A stretch of DNA of 50,666 bases from a virus, in IMG/VR virus record IMGVR_UViG_3300047552_000782, positions 1 to 50,666 of that record. The stretch is one strand, 5' to 3'. A program made the translations under genes and the position numbers. The stretch's first letter is position 1. Every line of letters starts with the position of its first letter. The notes under the pieces were generated by a model, which did no database searches, had not been told where the DNA came from, and saw only the letters and a list, made by a program, of their open reading frames with translations. Below are positions 1 to 7,290 of the stretch, one piece after another.

Positions 1-100
1 CTTTCAATGCTATTTTATAATCTTTAAATAATAAATCAATCCATTGTAATTTATTTTTATTAGAGTATTTTAAAATATGTTTTGAACTTCTTGTTATCAA
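1..100 (-). CDS. 5' end of an unidentified gene (possibly TnpB-like), cut by window edge
   Basis: A reading frame opens with TTG at 98-100 (minus strand), preceded by a GGGAGG ribosome binding site six bases upstream, and stays open for 33 codons to the window edge. The visible peptide is basic (ITRSSKHILKYSNKNKLQW..., then DYKIAL). The pattern KH-hydrophobic-K-NK-KL followed by a Y/W-containing helix recalls the N-terminus of some TnpB/Cas12-like RNA-guided nucleases, but only 33 residues are seen, so this is a weak resemblance. A promoter-like sequence precedes it. Confidence 0.4.
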   Translation of the reverse strand, partial: MITRSSKHILKYSNKNKLQWIDLLFKDYKIALK

Positions 101-121
101 TTTAAACCTCCCATTTTAAAT

Positions 122-151
122 ATTATAATACTTAAATTATAACATACTCAA
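122..151 (-). promoter_or_regulatory. Candidate promoter for the left-edge gene
   Basis: On the minus strand TTGAGT (146-151) is followed, after 18 bases, by TATAAT (122-127). The -35 box overlaps the end of the Fic gene. The next gene starts at position 100, so the leader would be short. Confidence 0.4.
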
Positions 152-729
152 TTTAATTTGCGGCGTCTTATATTTATATCTTCATAGTAGCTCAATCGCT
201 CGGAATACTTTATCACCTTAATTTCAAAACCGCTTTGATATCTTAACCAGTTCCAAAATATCCTACCCAATCTACCGTTTCCGTCGATATGAGGGTGGAT
301 TATTTCATAATCAAGATGAAGTCTGTATAAATCTTCCTCAGTGTAGGATCTTTTAATGCGGTGAAACAAAGTGCCCATATAATATTTTATTTTATCACAA
401 GGTTTTCCACTATGTCCGCCAATAGTAACATTATAAGTTCTATAGTGCCCTAACTGACTTTGAATTATCTTTTCATCATCCACCTTGCCGGCTAATAAAA
501 TATCTTGCATAAGTAGCCTATGCGCCGTATTTATAATAGTGTGTAGATCTAATTTCTGTTCAAAGGGGTTAAATTTATTTATATAATCCCAACACTGATA
601 AGAATTTTTTATGGCGGTAAATCTATCCTCATAATGCTCTAAGTAGTAGCTTAAAGGGTATTCAATACCTTCAATCCAGTTTGAGTTATATAAAAATTCA
701 GCCAATACACGTCCATCGTTAGATATCAT
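148..729 (-). CDS. Fic-domain protein, class II (self-inhibited) AMPylase-like
   Basis: Predicted to transfer AMP (or another nucleotide moiety) from a nucleotide to a hydroxyl side chain of a target protein. The Fic active-site motif is present at residues 145-156 as HPHIDGNGRLGR, with catalytic His145, Asp149, the GNGR phosphate loop and Arg156; the usual Phe of HPF is His here. Near the N-terminus SNWIEG (16-21) matches the inhibitory helix motif SxxxEG, which places the protein in class II, where the inhibitory Glu is in the same chain. At 193 residues it is a minimal Fic fold. It is co-directional with and two bases from the small gene upstream. Target unknown: it could act on a host protein or on defence factors. 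Confidence 0.85.
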   Translation of the reverse strand: MISNDGRVLAEFLYNSNWIEGIEYPLSYYLEHYEDRFTAIKNSYQCWDYINKFNPFEQKLDLHTIINTAHRLLMQDILLAGKVDDEKIIQSQLGHYRTYNVTIGGHSGKPCDKIKYYMGTLFHRIKRSYTEEDLYRLHLDYEIIHPHIDGNGRLGRIFWNWLRYQSGFEIKVIKYSERLSYYEDINIRRRKLN

Positions 730-730
730 T

Positions 731-940
731 TTAAAATCCTTTACTTTTTAAAAACTGTTTTTGACGCTCTCTTTGATTCAAAATCCGCTTTATTCGTTCC
801 GTTTCCTCTTGTTTTTGTTTTTCTATATCATCTGTAAAATCATATAAAGTCTTTTCATGTTTTGTTCTTTTGCAATAGTAGCAGTCACAAGCAGTGTACT
901 TCATCTCATGTATCTCTTTTATTTCCCGTTCTGTTTTCAT
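731..940 (-). CDS. Small Cys-containing hypothetical protein
   Basis: A 69-residue, highly charged protein with a tight cysteine cluster (CDCYYCKR, about residues 18-25) and a Lys/Glu/Arg-rich helical second half. The cysteines could hold a metal, but two more ligands are not obvious. The start is supported by an AGGAG site that lies inside the last codons of the upstream gene. It sits in the same operon as the Fic gene. No family recognised. Confidence 0.6.
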   Translation of the reverse strand: MKTEREIKEIHEMKYTACDCYYCKRTKHEKTLYDFTDDIEKQKQEETERIKRILNQRERQKQFLKSKGF

Positions 941-946
941 TACTTG

Positions 947-1492
947 CTATGCTCCTATCGGTTTTTCGTGCCAACTTTTAAAGTTATTAGCCTTACAAAA
1001 GGCTTTATCAATAAATTTTTCCTTTGGGGTGTGGCAAAAATTACGTGAAGATACTGCCGCACAATTTTCACAACAATTATTTTCTTCCAATGCCTTCTTG
1101 TAATGGTTTTTCTCTTTTTCCAGTTCTTTAACCTTTGTTGCAAAATAGCAGTTATACCCCTCACAATTTTCTGAGGTTGTTAGGCAATGTAATTTGTTTT
1201 CCAGATCTTCCACTTTAGATTGAAGAGCGAGAAATTCAGTTCCTAAATCTTCTAAAAACTTTTCTTTTATTTCCCAAGAAGGGGGTTTTATCTTTTTTGC
1301 TTCCCAACGGTTATGTCCGTTTTTAATACAACTTTGAGCACCTGTTGGACAAAATAAATCTGAACAACTATGCCCACCTTTGCTGGCGCAGGTGCTGCAA
1401 TTCTTTCCCTGTTTATCAAAAGCAGCTTGCGCTTCCTCTCTTTTTAATCTTATCTGATTTAATATATCTATAACTTCATTTTTTAGTTCCAT
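947..1492 (-). CDS. Cysteine-rich hypothetical phage protein with coiled coil
   Basis: 181 residues. The order is an N-terminal helix, a Cys/His-rich segment (NCSTCASKGGHSC, then DLFC and SC; about residues 31-55) that looks like a zinc site, a coiled-coil-like stretch (about 75-100), and a second Cys cluster (ENCCENCAAV, about 137-147, with later Cys residues). Start ATG is preceded by AGAGGTGA. Function unknown; two metal-binding clusters joined by a helix suggest a structural or nucleic-acid-binding adaptor. Confidence 0.65.
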   Translation of the reverse strand: MELKNEVIDILNQIRLKREEAQAAFDKQGKNCSTCASKGGHSCSDLFCPTGAQSCIKNGHNRWEAKKIKPPSWEIKEKFLEDLGTEFLALQSKVEDLENKLHCLTTSENCEGYNCYFATKVKELEKEKNHYKKALEENNCCENCAAVSSRNFCHTPKEKFIDKAFCKANNFKSWHEKPIGA

Positions 1493-1516
1493 CGCTCACC
1501 TCTTTTATATTATTTT

Positions 1517-2017
1517 CTAAAATATCTCCGAATCCGTAATTGGATTCTTCTCATAATAATATTTATTAATATTTGGATATTTTTCTTTATTATCAGAATA
1601 GTATTTTAACAAAGTGGTATAAACGTGAAAATTAGGACAGCCTTTAAAATATTTATCATCCGTTCTGTTAAGGAGTTTACTCAAAGCCGCCGCCACTCCT
1701 ACACTTCTAGATACACCAGCTGTACAGTGAATTAGTAAAACGTCCACCACATTAACAAATGTGTTAGTAATTTCTAATATACCTTCGGCATGATTTTCGC
1801 TAAATAAGATATAACCCTCTTCCGGTTTTTCTATGTCTTCGAAGTATTGAGTTATTATTCCTTTACAATATGGATTATTATGAACGTTTTTTAAATCTAC
1901 TTTACGTTTCTCATCATCCGCTATCGAAATAAGAATATGCCGCATAGTTGTTTGTTTTATGGATTTATACATAGCTTCATTTTCTATCCAAGACCGTCCT
2001 ACTGCTGTTACTATCAT
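1517..2017 (-). CDS. Cys-based protein phosphatase (dual-specificity/tyrosine phosphatase fold)
   Basis: 166 residues with the CX5R phosphatase signature HCTAGVSRSVG: Cys98 as nucleophile, Arg104 for phosphate binding, Ser105 after the loop. The preceding strand (VDVLLIH) and the following helix (AAALSKLL) fit the dual-specificity phosphatase core. Expected to remove phosphate from proteins, nucleotides or RNA ends. The general acid Asp is not clearly placed; the DDEKRK stretch near residue 35 is one possibility. The start has AGGAG eight bases upstream. Lies between the Fic gene group and the YgiT-type gene in one operon. Confidence 0.8.
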   Translation of the reverse strand: MIVTAVGRSWIENEAMYKSIKQTTMRHILISIADDEKRKVDLKNVHNNPYCKGIITQYFEDIEKPEEGYILFSENHAEGILEITNTFVNVVDVLLIHCTAGVSRSVGVAAALSKLLNRTDDKYFKGCPNFHVYTTLLKYYSDNKEKYPNINKYYYEKNPITDSEIF

Positions 2018-2028
2018 TATATAATCTC

Positions 2029-2736
2029 CTAACTTAGTCCTAGCTTAATATTCAATATCATATCAAAAAACTCTCCAACATCTCTAAAGTTAGTAGTCAT
2101 TGTTGTCTTTGAAGAAGTTATTCTTAATAAGCCATCAAGACTGCCTCGATTTTCTAAGTCCTTATCATATTCAAAAGTTGTATCTCCAAAAGTCATGCTT
2201 TTAAATTTTTTAGGGATAAAATTGTAGCTTTCTCTTATTTGAATATAGCCTAATTCTTTCATTTTTTGAGCGTCGTTATTCGTAGCCACTCCTATAAAGC
2301 CAGAAGTTAGGTTTTCGTTATTGATGTTAAAATGCTTTCCGCAACAGCATCCGGTTGTTATAATTCCTAAATTCCATAAATCTTTAATTTCTTGAGTGAG
2401 GCATTTGTCTATACACAGGTCTTCATCTCTACCAAAGTATTTTTTAATAAAATCTGGAGTTTCAATACTCGTATGGCAATCGTAGTATTGGGCTTCGCTA
2501 TTGTTGCAGTTTATTTTTACATTTTCTAAGATAGCCTGTCTGACTTTTTTAACCTGTCTATCATATATAGCCAAATCTTCTTTATCATAAAAGCATTCGC
2601 CACACTTTGGGCATTCATCATAAGAAAGTCCTTCTAGTTGAACAGAGTGTATAACGCCTGCCACTCTAAGTCTAAAGTCTTCCGTCTGATTTTCTTTTCT
2701 AATAAGCTGTGTATCACACATTGAACAGTTTTTCAT
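2029..2736 (-). CDS. YgiT/MqsA-type zinc finger protein fused to a CCGH-like phage domain
   Basis: 235 residues. The N-terminus (1-60) has two CxxC pairs, CSMC and CPKCGECF, in the layout of the YgiT/MqsA zinc-binding domain, including a VPA-like strand region. The usual C-terminal helix-turn-helix of MqsA antitoxins is absent. Instead there is a segment with GIITTGCCCGKH (about 125-136) and GFIGVATNNDAQKMKELGY (about 148-166), resembling a small domain found in many phage proteins with a CCGH motif. Not next to a recognisable toxin, so an antitoxin role is not supported. Confidence 0.65.
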   Translation of the reverse strand: MKNCSMCDTQLIRKENQTEDFRLRVAGVIHSVQLEGLSYDECPKCGECFYDKEDLAIYDRQVKKVRQAILENVKINCNNSEAQYYDCHTSIETPDFIKKYFGRDEDLCIDKCLTQEIKDLWNLGIITTGCCCGKHFNINNENLTSGFIGVATNNDAQKMKELGYIQIRESYNFIPKKFKSMTFGDTTFEYDKDLENRGSLDGLLRITSSKTTMTTNFRDVGEFFDMILNIKLGLS

Positions 2737-2746
2737 TAAAGGCTCC

Positions 2747-3970
2747 TTAATTACTTTTAAAGTTATAAACAGGTTTTAGTATATCCACTACTTCAATAGT
2801 GTCTTTGGTGTTTTCAATTATCTCTTCCATATTTTTATAAGCCATCGGGGCTTCATCTAAAGTATTTCTATTTACACTGGTAGAGTAAACCCTACGCATA
2901 GATACTCTATACTCCTCAAAATCTAAGGAAGTTTTTGCCTTACTTCTACTCATAAGCCTTCCTGCTCCATGAGGGGCGGAGTAGTTCCAGTCTTTATTGC
3001 CTTTACCTCTAGCTAAAATAGAGCCGTCTCGCATATTTATAGGAATCAGCAGCAGCTCATTTTCAAAAGCCGATACAGCTCCTTTTCTTATAAATCCTTC
3101 TGGGGAAATATAATTGTGAATTGTCTCAAAAGTTCCTAATTGAAAATTAGTATCTCCTCCTGAAATAAATTTTACAATGCGGGAAGCTATCTCCATCCTA
3201 TTAATAGCCGCAAATTGTTGAGCCACCTGCATATCGTGAATATATTGCTGAGCTGTTGCTCCGTCAAGAAAGGATAAATCTTTCGGAACAGCGTAAACTT
3301 CTTTTAGCTTTTCTATTTTTTGAGTATGCTCATCTTCAGTTATTTTATTTTCTCCCTTATATTTATTAAGTTGAATGTTTAATGCCTTTCTAACAGCATC
3401 ACAATCTTTAAAAGCCCTATCTTGATAATAAGTGGCTATCTTATGCCCGAAATTTCTACTTCCGGAGTGAATTATCAGGTATTTGTTTTGCTTTGAATCT
3501 TCTGAGATTTCAATGAAGTGATTGCCACCTCCAAGAGACCCTATCGATTTTAAATGGCGCTCATATGTTTTAGTATCTCCTATGCGCTCACAAATTTCTT
3601 TTATGGTGTTGGACGCCTTGGCATTTATTGCAGGGTTAATCTTTGCATTAACACTATTTCCGTGAGGAATAAACTCTCGAATAAACATATCAATCTGCGA
3701 AAGTTTTAAATCTACCTGTCCGAGACTTACAGTTAGCATCCCACAACCAATATCAACTCCAATAAGTGACGGGATTATCCTGCCCTGAGGCATTGTAGAC
3801 GTGAATCCAACTACACAGCCTTTTCCTGCATGAACATCAGGCATTATCTTTATAGACTGGTCTTTAAAGATGGGGTGGTTGCAAATATCATAAATCTGCG
3901 AAATTGCTTCCTTCTCTACATTATCTGTGTAGATGGTAGCTGTGTTGTATTTTCCAGGTATCTCAATCAT
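2747..3970 (-). CDS. rtcB: RtcB family 3'-phosphate RNA ligase
   Basis: 407 residues with the full RtcB motif set: DVHAGKGCVVGFT, GVDIGCGM (metal-binding Cys), SLGGGNHFIE, HSGSRNFGHK and the guanylation region ending PHGAGRLMSR. RtcB joins RNA 2',3'-cyclic phosphate or 3'-phosphate ends to 5'-OH ends using GTP and Mn2+. In a phage this would repair tRNAs or other RNAs cut by host anticodon nucleases or toxins. The start MIEIPGKYN is chosen because AAGGAG lies just upstream; a longer in-frame start 18 bases earlier lacks such a site. It stands in an operon with phosphatase and Fic genes. Confidence 0.95.
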   Translation of the reverse strand: MIEIPGKYNTATIYTDNVEKEAISQIYDICNHPIFKDQSIKIMPDVHAGKGCVVGFTSTMPQGRIIPSLIGVDIGCGMLTVSLGQVDLKLSQIDMFIREFIPHGNSVNAKINPAINAKASNTIKEICERIGDTKTYERHLKSIGSLGGGNHFIEISEDSKQNKYLIIHSGSRNFGHKIATYYQDRAFKDCDAVRKALNIQLNKYKGENKITEDEHTQKIEKLKEVYAVPKDLSFLDGATAQQYIHDMQVAQQFAAINRMEIASRIVKFISGGDTNFQLGTFETIHNYISPEGFIRKGAVSAFENELLLIPINMRDGSILARGKGNKDWNYSAPHGAGRLMSRSKAKTSLDFEEYRVSMRRVYSTSVNRNTLDEAPMAYKNMEEIIENTKDTIEVVDILKPVYNFKSN

Positions 3971-4116
3971 ATTTTCTCCTTCTTCCATAGTGTATTACGG
4001 GTATTTTTCCAGTCTCTGAGTGTATTAGATTCATTTTTAGCATTAGGTGTTTTTGGGGCTCGTTTAGTTTGAAGTTTGGATTTACCATTTTAAACAGCAT
4101 TTCCATAAAGGCAAAA

Positions 4117-4422
4117 TTAATCATTTTTAAGTTTCTCAATTTCATTATCTAATTTATCTTTTAATATTTTATGAGGTTCTCCATACAGACGAGAGTAATT
4201 CCACTGTTTTCCTAAAAACCGCTGCGCCGAGGTGATTTGTTCTACAGGCTTGTTGAATAGCTCTGCAGCTTTTATAGCGTGTACATCGGCGACTAAGTTT
4301 TTATAAATAGCTAACTGCTTTTTATAATCATCTTGAGAATAATTAGCCATTACTCTCGGTTCTTGGGCTTGATAGTCTTGATTATCAAAAGGCAAAAGAA
4401 GGGGTTTAGGTTTTTCTATCAT
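4117..4422 (-). CDS. Hypothetical protein overlapping the recombinase gene
   Basis: 101 residues, polar, predicted mostly helical, starting MIEKPKPLLLPFDNQ. Its ATG overlaps the recombinase stop codon in an ATGA junction, so the two are likely translationally coupled. The C-terminal half (LFNKPVEQITSAQRFLGKQW) suggests a helical bundle. No known family recognised. The coupling suggests it could act with the recombinase, for example as a directionality or accessory factor, but that is only inference from position. Confidence 0.65.
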   Translation of the reverse strand: MIEKPKPLLLPFDNQDYQAQEPRVMANYSQDDYKKQLAIYKNLVADVHAIKAAELFNKPVEQITSAQRFLGKQWNYSRLYGEPHKILKDKLDNEIEKLKND

Positions 4423-5144
4423 ACTATAGCCTCCTGCTTTCCCTGAACTGTAATGCCTTTATAAGTATAAAAACCTCTATACTTATCGTTACTAAGAATT
4501 CTTTTAACTCTCATTGGATATAGAATATCTGTTTTAAACATTCTGTTAGTCTCTGCTGAAATCTTTTGATAGCCAAATCCTATATTTTTTAACATAAAGA
4601 TGTATTTGACTATCTCAACTTTTTGCTCATTTAAGACCAATTGCTTATTCTGAGCTTCATATCCCAAAGGAGGTCTACCTCCACTATACCCTCCGGTTTT
4701 TGCCTTTTGAACTTTGCCGGAGGTTAGGCGCTCAGTTATGCGCCCACGCTCGAATTCTGCAAAAGCTCCTATTATGGATCTCATAAGCTTTCCGGTATAG
4801 TCGTCTGCTCTAAAAGGTTCTGCCACAGATATTATTTGAATATCGTGCTTAAGAAGTTCCTTTTCAATAAACAATTGTAGCATTAAATCTCTCGCAATTC
4901 TATCAAGTTTAGCTACTATCACATATTGAAATTCTTCTTTTTTAGAGGCTATGAACAATTCGGAAAGGGCTGGTCGAATTTCTTTAGATCCTGAAACACC
5001 TTCTTCAACAAATTCTTGAATTATTTCTATATTATTGTGTCTACAGTAGTTAGTTATATCTTCACGTTGAGATTCAAGTCCAAACTTCTCAGGGCCTAGT
5101 TGTCCCTCGGTACTGACCCTAAGATATGTGGCGGCTTTATTCAT
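4419..5144 (-). CDS. Serine site-specific recombinase, short form
   Basis: 241 residues. Resolvase domain at 1-140 with catalytic Ser11 in YLRVSTEGQ, the LDRIARD motif (Asp81, Arg82, Arg85), and the long E helix ending in GRITERL. GGRPPLGY (155-162) is the usual entry to the DNA-binding Recombinase domain, which here spans about 160-236 and ends with the NDKYRGFYTYKG motif. It stops there: the zinc ribbon and coiled coil of large serine integrases (450-600 residues) are missing. It could integrate the phage, invert a segment or resolve multimers. Two bases separate it from the upstream gene. Confidence 0.9.
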   Translation of the reverse strand: MNKAATYLRVSTEGQLGPEKFGLESQREDITNYCRHNNIEIIQEFVEEGVSGSKEIRPALSELFIASKKEEFQYVIVAKLDRIARDLMLQLFIEKELLKHDIQIISVAEPFRADDYTGKLMRSIIGAFAEFERGRITERLTSGKVQKAKTGGYSGGRPPLGYEAQNKQLVLNEQKVEIVKYIFMLKNIGFGYQKISAETNRMFKTDILYPMRVKRILSNDKYRGFYTYKGITVQGKQEAIV

Positions 5145-5146
5145 AA

Positions 5147-5509
5147 CTATTCTCCTATAACAATATCTTCATCTCGTAGGGGTACACATTGCCCATACTG
5201 CGTGTCTAAGACTCTATTCCAGTTATTGCATTCCATATTGCGCAGTAGTATAGATCCTGGCTTTTCCTGCGCTATTTGTTCAATGGTTTTTACAGTTCCT
5301 TTGTAATAGTTTGGACTTTTGTTGCAATTTTCAGAATATCTTTTTATAGTTTGTCCGTTATCTTCAAATTCATCTTCGTATCTGTCGTAAAACCTGTAGC
5401 CAAAACATTTAGGATCCGATACATAGCCTTCTCTTGTTTTAATTTCCTTCTCCACAGTTTCAGCTACTATACATCCTGGATAATATTCTTCTACGTAGTG
5501 TTTTAACAT
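5147..5509 (-). CDS. Hypothetical protein next to E1-like gene
   Basis: 120 residues, acidic, with several cysteines (C13, C35, then NCNK and ECNNW). Features include CFGYRFYDRYEDEFEDNG, a Tyr/Asp-rich hydrophilic stretch, and PGSILLRNMECNN. It starts with ATG after AAAGGAGCAACTA and lies 11 bases past the E1-like gene, so it belongs to the same transcript. No family recognised. Its place directly after the E1-like gene makes it a candidate extra partner of that system, without direct evidence. Confidence 0.6.
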   Translation of the reverse strand: MLKHYVEEYYPGCIVAETVEKEIKTREGYVSDPKCFGYRFYDRYEDEFEDNGQTIKRYSENCNKSPNYYKGTVKTIEQIAQEKPGSILLRNMECNNWNRVLDTQYGQCVPLRDEDIVIGE

Positions 5510-5520
5510 TAGTTGCTCCT

Positions 5521-7182
5521 TTATCTAATCTTAACGTGTCCTAACAACCCTTTTTCAATTCCGCATTCAATGTGAGTGAAAGGCTTCTCCCTACCTTCTT
5601 CAATTTCACAAACTGCGGCAGCCACGAAGGTCGAGGCATATTTGTAAATCGGCATTAAATTATATTTTATACAGGTATTTTCGTTTCTAGGCACATATTG
5701 TATCTTGGAAGTTTCTTTATGTTTTATTAGGTATTGTTTCATAAATTCTTTACAAGTTTCGCCTCCACACGGTCTAACACATCTTTCAGAGTCTTCGGAG
5801 GTTCGGCAGCATGTGTAGTTTATGTTTTCATCCCCTCTTATTTTTTGGTTTAGTTTTACACAAGTTGATTGGAATGAGAACATATTAAATAATTCATCTA
5901 TGTTTCTTAAAATTCCCTCTCCCTTAAAAGGAGCTTCTAATTCTTCATAATCAATATCAAGACGCTCCTTATAGTACGAAAGCTGCTCTGCGTTATTCAT
6001 ATCTATAAAATAAATACTGGCAGTTAAATCATCGTATCGAATATCTACAATATATTTAGATTCTATTACATCTTTAATGACGCAGTCTAAAGCTTTTTTT
6101 CTAGTGCGTATAGTATCAAATCCTAGTATTGTATATTTAGAGCTAACGTAATCATATTTTATATTTTCAAAGTTTTTAGTATGCCCTTTAGCTTTCTTTT
6201 TCAGTTCTCTCAAATAGGCTTGAGCGCATACAGCCTTTTGTTTGCCCAAGTCTGAGGCAGTATAAAATTGATTTCTTAAATTTTTCTCTTCTATATAGTC
6301 ATAGTCTGCCAATTTAAAAGTATTAATATAAGTCAGTCTGGCTAGTTGTTCTAACATATTAGTACCGGCGCTACCTAATCCAAGACAAATTACATCTTTA
6401 GTTACTTTAGACATATTTTTAAAACCAGATATTATATCTGCATAATCTAATGCAGGGTAGTAGGCAGACTCTTTTGTTACTCTACGCTCAACCGCATAGC
6501 CCGAATCGGTACATCCCTTTCTATAAGATTCCCATGACCATAAATCATAATCACGAAGAGATTCTCTGTTGTCTACAATACAGTCGGCACAATATCCCAT
6601 AAATAAGTTTATAGGAGCGCTTTCTGCTGAAATAAAACATCCGCAATCTTTGCAAAATATTCCTAACTCCTGGTTTATAATACTTACGTGAGTCCTAAAA
6701 TAGTCTGTTGGAGTTGAATAGGCGCTACTAGGATTAGGATTTTCTAAATTATACATAAGCTGATAAACATAGTTTTTAGGGCTTTTTAGTAATTGGTTAG
6801 ATTTAATTTCATTACAAAAATGCCCAAGCTTAACTTCTATGTACTCAGCACTGTTTTCGGGGTTTCGTAAAGTCTCAACTCTCTCTTGCGGTTGGACATT
6901 AAAGTGCATAAATCTATGAGGTATCTCATCTATAATATAAACATCTTCATTTTTTATGGCTAAGAATTTAACATTAACCGCTTCTGTGTTTCCTGTGAGC
7001 GGAATTGGTATATTCACAGGACGGGGTGCGTGTACAATAGCACATTTTCTACCCTGATTATCTACATATTTTTCTACTTTTATCGTTTCTTTTACGCTTT
7101 TTCTTTTAAGTGCTATTTTCTCTAAAATGGTGGTTTCTTCTGAAATTTGTTCTGGGATTTGCTCTAAAACCTGTTCCGACAT
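5521..7182 (-). CDS. E1-like (ThiF/MoeB/HesA family) adenylyltransferase with N-terminal zinc domain
   Basis: 553 residues. The C-terminal half is a ThiF/E1 Rossmann domain: GLGSAG (268-273) for ATP, the acidic end LADYDYIEEKNLRNQF (Asp293, Asp295, Asn301, Arg303, Gln305) and KQKA (314-317), then GFDTIRTR (Asp356) and YIVDIRYDD. These adenylate the C-terminal glycine of a ubiquitin-like protein. Cys458/459, 468, 472 and 477 cluster after the core and may bind zinc or hold the catalytic thiol. Residues 1-240 are not part of a usual ThiF: they include a strand-rich stretch and a four-Cys site (C177, C180, C198, C201). Encoded next to a ubiquitin-like protein and a JAB protease, which fits a complete activation and removal pathway. 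The leader has a strong AAAGGAG. Confidence 0.85.
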   Translation of the reverse strand: MSEQVLEQIPEQISEETTILEKIALKRKSVKETIKVEKYVDNQGRKCAIVHAPRPVNIPIPLTGNTEAVNVKFLAIKNEDVYIIDEIPHRFMHFNVQPQERVETLRNPENSAEYIEVKLGHFCNEIKSNQLLKSPKNYVYQLMYNLENPNPSSAYSTPTDYFRTHVSIINQELGIFCKDCGCFISAESAPINLFMGYCADCIVDNRESLRDYDLWSWESYRKGCTDSGYAVERRVTKESAYYPALDYADIISGFKNMSKVTKDVICLGLGSAGTNMLEQLARLTYINTFKLADYDYIEEKNLRNQFYTASDLGKQKAVCAQAYLRELKKKAKGHTKNFENIKYDYVSSKYTILGFDTIRTRKKALDCVIKDVIESKYIVDIRYDDLTASIYFIDMNNAEQLSYYKERLDIDYEELEAPFKGEGILRNIDELFNMFSFQSTCVKLNQKIRGDENINYTCCRTSEDSERCVRPCGGETCKEFMKQYLIKHKETSKIQYVPRNENTCIKYNLMPIYKYASTFVAAAVCEIEEGREKPFTHIECGIEKGLLGHVKIR

Positions 7183-7249
7183 TGATAAGCTCCTTTCATA
7201 GTTCTACAATCTCTTTAAAGTTTTCAATCTCTAAAAAACTTTAATGAAA

Positions 7250-7290
7250 GCCAGATTATCGAGCATCTGGCAAAGATCCTTACAAGGATT
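7250..7290 (-). terminator. Tandem hairpins between ubiquitin-like and E1-like genes
   Basis: A perfect 7-bp stem GCCAGAT/ATCTGGC (7250-7256 with 7265-7271) and a second 5-bp stem ATCCT/AGGAT (7276-7280 with 7285-7289) follow the ubiquitin-like gene. The U-run lies about 15 bases further on, so this is a weak or regulated terminator, or an RNA-processing site that adjusts the ratio of the two proteins. Confidence 0.35.

Noticed and set aside
3963-4124. Short open frame between the recombinase partner gene and rtcB, minus strand
   Set aside because: No good ribosome site. The same stretch read in the frame of the upstream gene gives a more protein-like sequence (TKRAPKTPNAKNES...) but after two stop codons and with no start, so it may be a decayed end rather than a gene.
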